DNA of 6,577 nt from JAYFRE01 sp034926235 (GTDB taxonomy: Bacteria > Pseudomonadota > Alphaproteobacteria > Rhodospirillales > Magnetospirillaceae). How positions within the stretch are numbered: the stretch's first letter is position 1; each line of letters starts with the position of its first letter. The notes below the pieces were generated by a model. It was not told where the DNA came from and did not search any database. It worked only from the letters and a program-made list of their open reading frames with translations. Of the stretch, positions 4,112-6,577 are shown piece by piece. The stretch lies in contig JAYFRE010000076.1 of the NCBI GenBank assembly GCA_034926235.1, forward strand, positions 1 through 6,577, written 5' to 3'. Made by a program: the position numbers and the translations under genes.

Positions 4112-5161
4112 ATGATTGAGATCAAGGGTCTGAGCAAGACCTTTCAGGGCAAAAACGGGGCGACCGAGGTCCTTCGCGGCATCGATCTGTCCGTCCGGAA
4201 AGGCGAAATTTACGGCATCATTGGCCGGTCGGGGGCGGGCAAGAGCACCCTGGTTCGTTGCGTCAACCTGCTGGAACGTCCAACAGCGGGCAGCATCCAT
4301 GTCGCGGGACAGGAGGTCACGGCGCTGGACGGCGCGGCCCTGCGCCAGGCGCGGCGCAGCATTGGCATGGTGTTCCAGCATTTCAATCTGCTGTCTTCGC
4401 GCACCGTGTTCGACAATGTCGCTTTTCCGTTGGAACTGGCCGGCTGGGATAAGACGGCGATCCGGGAGCGCGTCTTGCCGCTGCTCGATCTGGTCGGGCT
4501 GTCGGATAAACACCACCGCTTCCCGATCGCCTTATCGGGCGGCGAGAAGCAGCGCGTCGGCATCGCCCGGGCCCTGGCGCCCAATCCAAGCGTTTTGCTG
4601 TGCGACGAGGCCACCAGTGCGCTCGACCCCGAGACCACCAAATCGATTCTGGCGCTTTTGAAGGACATCAACGCCAAGCTGGGACTGACGATCCTGCTGA
4701 TCACCCATGAGATGTCGGTAATCAAGGAGATCTGCGACGGCGTCGCTGTCCTGGATCACGGCGATTTCGTCGAAAAAGGCAGCGTGTTCGATGTGTTCAC
4801 CCAGCCCCGAAGCGAGGTGGCGCGCAGTATCCTGCGCGACGTCGTTGATCGTCAGCTGCCGGCGCACCTTAAAGTACGGCTTAAGGACGGCCCGCCCGGA
4901 CCCGGCGAGGCGGCGGTGCTGCGCATTATTTTCACCGGTCCTTCGGCCAATCTTCCGGTCGTGGCCGAGATGGTGCGCCGTCACGATGTTCTTTTGAACA
5001 TCCTGCAGGCCGATGTCGATTACATCCAGGGATTGCCTTACGGCAACATGGTGCTGGAGGCCAGTGGCGCGGACGGCGTGGTCGAGGCCATGATCGCCGA
5101 CATCCGGAATCACAATTTGCGCGTGGAGGTGCTGGGCCATGTTGTCACAGCCGGTCATTGA
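4112..5161 (+). CDS. metN: Methionine ABC transporter ATP-binding protein MetN
   Basis: This is the cytoplasmic ATPase (349 residues) that drives methionine import through MetI. The nucleotide-binding domain is complete: Walker A GRSGAGKS (38-45), Q-loop Gln89 in MVFQHFN, signature LSGGEKQRVGIARAL (141-155), Walker B VLLCDE (161-166), D-loop SALD (169-172) and switch His199 in LLITHEM. A C-terminal NIL domain follows at about 268-345 (FTGPSANLPVV, DYIQGLPYGNMVLE, VEVLGHV). In E. coli MetN this domain binds methionine and inhibits transport, so feedback control is likely here too. This domain and the length separate it from generic amino acid ATPases. The start is preceded by AGGG at seven nt. 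Its last 23 nt overlap metI, which implies coupled translation. Confidence 0.96.
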   Translation: MIEIKGLSKTFQGKNGATEVLRGIDLSVRKGEIYGIIGRSGAGKSTLVRCVNLLERPTAGSIHVAGQEVTALDGAALRQARRSIGMVFQHFNLLSSRTVFDNVAFPLELAGWDKTAIRERVLPLLDLVGLSDKHHRFPIALSGGEKQRVGIARALAPNPSVLLCDEATSALDPETTKSILALLKDINAKLGLTILLITHEMSVIKEICDGVAVLDHGDFVEKGSVFDVFTQPRSEVARSILRDVVDRQLPAHLKVRLKDGPPGPGEAAVLRIIFTGPSANLPVVAEMVRRHDVLLNILQADVDYIQGLPYGNMVLEASGADGVVEAMIADIRNHNLRVEVLGHVVTAGH

Positions 5162-5816
5162 TCTGCTTCTTGGCGGTTTGTGGGAGACGCTGGCGATGGT
5201 CGGCGTGTCGTCCTTACTGGCTGCTCTGATGGGCGTGCCGCTCGGCATCCTGCTGGTGATTACCGACAAGGGCCATATCCTGGAACATCGCCTGCTCAAC
5301 CGCGTCCTCGGCACGGTGGTCAATATCGGCCGCTCGATTCCGTTCATCATTCTCCTGGTGGCGATCATTCCTTTCACCCGTCTGGTGGTCGGCACCTCGA
5401 TCGGCACGCCGGCGGCGATGGTGCCGCTGACGGTGGCGGCCGTACCGTTCGTTGCGCGTCTGTCCGAAACGGCGCTGCGCGAAGTCGATCGCGGCCTGAT
5501 CGAAGCGGCGCTGGCGATGGGGGCGACGCCAGGGCAAATCGTCTTGAAGGTGCTGTTGCCCGAGGCTTTTCCCGGCCTGGTGGCGGGGCTGACCATTACC
5601 GTGGTCGCCCTGGTCGGCTATTCGGCCATGGCGGGCGCGGTCGGCGGCGGCGGCCTGGGCGATATCGGCATCCGTTACGGCTATCAGCGTTTTCAGCCCG
5701 AAATGATGCTGATCGTGGTGCTGGTGCTGGTGGCGATGGTGCAGGGGTTCCAGTCGCTGGGCGATTATCTGGCCCGCCGGCTGAACAAACGGATCAGCCG
5801 CGAGAATCTGGACTGA
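5139..5816 (+). CDS. metI: Methionine ABC transporter permease MetI
   Basis: This is the inner-membrane channel subunit (225 residues) that works as a dimer with MetN and accepts methionine from MetQ. The size and roughly five hydrophobic segments (about 15-40, 62-82, 88-107, 145-170, 189-206) fit the compact MetI family. The EAA coupling-helix motif that contacts the ATPase is EAALAMGATPGQIVLKVLLP (122-141), and the conserved GGGGLGDIGIRYGYQRF follows at 170-186. The start at 5139 lies inside the end of metN and has GGAGG nine nt upstream. A strong terminator 35 nt after the stop ends the metNI unit. Confidence 0.95.
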   Translation: MLSQPVIDLLLGGLWETLAMVGVSSLLAALMGVPLGILLVITDKGHILEHRLLNRVLGTVVNIGRSIPFIILLVAIIPFTRLVVGTSIGTPAAMVPLTVAAVPFVARLSETALREVDRGLIEAALAMGATPGQIVLKVLLPEAFPGLVAGLTITVVALVGYSAMAGAVGGGGLGDIGIRYGYQRFQPEMMLIVVLVLVAMVQGFQSLGDYLARRLNKRISRENLD

Positions 5817-5850
5817 AAAAACCGGCGGCGCGTGTCCGGCGAAAAAGCTT

Positions 5851-5883
5851 GGGGGCCGATCCGTTGCCGGATCGGCCCCCTTT
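5851..5883. terminator. Intrinsic terminator between convergent metI and the LivK-like gene
   Basis: GGGGGCCGATCCG (5851-5863) and its exact reverse complement (5868-5880) form a perfect 13-bp stem with loop TTGC, followed on the plus strand by TTT. On the minus strand the stem is followed by AAGCTTTTT, so it may also stop transcripts of the converging gene, less ideally. Confidence 0.85.
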
Positions 5884-5915
5884 GCATGTGACGGTTGGAC
5901 GGAACGGTCCGGCCG

Positions 5916-6577
5916 TTACGGCTTGGGTTCAAAGATGCGGATGGTCTTGTAGTCGCCGCCGGTGATTTCCCAATGGGCAAAGGTGCTGCCGGTGTCGCCG
6001 TTGGCGTCGAAATGGATCGGGCCCGACGCGCCGACATAGGTGATCTTGCCTCCCTTGGCGAGAATCTCCTTGGCCTTGGCGAATTCGCCGGGGCCGACCT
6101 TTTCGCCATCGCCGGTGGTCACGGCGCGGATGGCGACGGCGATCTTGGCCGGATCGTTGGACTTGGCCTGCTCAGCCGCCAGGGCGGCGATATAGGTCGC
6201 ATCATAATAGGTGTCGATATAAGGCTTGGGCGAGTTTTCACCGTAGAACGCCTTGTAGGCGGCGGTGAAATTGTCGGAGGCCGAATTGCCGGGCAGGGGC
6301 GAGGGCGAGGTGCCGGCGGCGCCTTCCAGGAAATCCGCGCCGAGGGTCTCGACGATCTCGGGCGCGCGCATGCCATCGGACAGCAGGAAATGCTTGAACA
6401 GACCGCTTTCCAGCGCCTGCTTCAGGATTGGCACGCCATCACCGGTATAGGCGATGACCAGTAGCGCCTCGGGCTTGCCGGCGCCGGCTTTCTGCACTTC
6501 GCCGCGGAAGCTCGGCTGTTTGGGCTCGTAGCCGACTGCGCCCGTGACCTTGCCGCCGCGCGCGGCGAAGGATTTCT
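5916..6577 (-). CDS. Branched-chain amino acid-type ABC transporter substrate-binding protein (C-terminal 219 residues, start outside window)
   Basis: This is a periplasmic binding protein of the LivK-like, type I fold family (Peripla_BP_6). The reading frame is open to the right edge, so the signal peptide and first lobe are missing. Visible family features are YEPKQPSFRGEVQKAGAGKP near the edge, then ALLVIAYTGDGVPILKQALESG, FLLSDGMRAPE, a YDATYIAALA segment and a C-terminal end GDYKTIRIFEPKP. The YYDATYIAALAAE stretch matches the helix where these proteins usually have YDA.....A. The ligand cannot be told: family members bind leucine and related amino acids, amides, urea or aromatic acids. 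No permease or ATPase partner is visible on this side, so its operon context lies outside the window. It converges on metNI and shares the terminator at 5851-5883. Confidence 0.88.
   Translation of the reverse strand, partial: KSFAARGGKVTGAVGYEPKQPSFRGEVQKAGAGKPEALLVIAYTGDGVPILKQALESGLFKHFLLSDGMRAPEIVETLGADFLEGAAGTSPSPLPGNSASDNFTAAYKAFYGENSPKPYIDTYYDATYIAALAAEQAKSNDPAKIAVAIRAVTTGDGEKVGPGEFAKAKEILAKGGKITYVGASGPIHFDANGDTGSTFAHWEITGGDYKTIRIFEPKP

Noticed and set aside
4532..5596. 354-residue minus-strand frame opposite metN and metI
   Set aside because: It is antisense to two well-identified genes and results from GC-rich codon bias; no domain is visible.

Overview
This window looks like a chromosomal segment of a GC-rich alphaproteobacterium. 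A Rhodospirillales-type organism is my best guess, but no rRNA or marker gene here proves it. Coding parts are GC-rich with dense antisense open frames. The non-coding parts are clearly more AT-rich.

Layout. (1) Positions 1-1703, minus strand: the start of a respiratory complex I operon in the order nuoA-nuoB-nuoC-nuoD. nuoA/nuoB overlap by 25 nt, nuoB/nuoC by 4 nt (ATGA), and nuoD runs off the left edge. (2) Positions 1704-3010: about 1.3 kb with no convincing protein gene but many inverted repeats. The best-supported element is a minus-strand small RNA gene at about 2551-2776. It has a TTGACA -35 box with 17-nt spacing to a -10-like hexamer, several stable hairpins, and an intrinsic terminator. 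(3) Positions 3011-5816: a methionine uptake system. metQ (periplasmic binding protein) is on the minus strand, and metN-metI (ATPase and permease) are on the plus strand, transcribed divergently from a 297-bp control region. (4) Positions 5851-5883: a 13-bp GC-rich hairpin terminator between converging genes. (5) Positions 5916-6577, minus strand: the C-terminal part of a LivK-like substrate-binding protein that runs off the right edge.

How the genes work together. NuoA, B, C and D belong to the membrane-anchored core and Q-module of NADH:quinone oxidoreductase. Their sequences look unlike the mitochondrial-type complex I usual in alphaproteobacteria, suggesting a second or horizontally derived isozyme type. 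MetQ captures methionine in the periplasm and hands it to MetI, powered by MetN, whose C-terminal NIL domain is the known methionine-sensing part of this family. Splitting metQ from metNI into divergent units makes the shared intergenic region the obvious control point. It holds plausible promoters for both directions, an 8-bp inverted repeat bracketing the metN promoter, and a possible Shine-Dalgarno-masking hairpin in front of metQ.

The most interesting signal is the unidentified structured RNA in the nuo-met gap, together with the hairpins around it.
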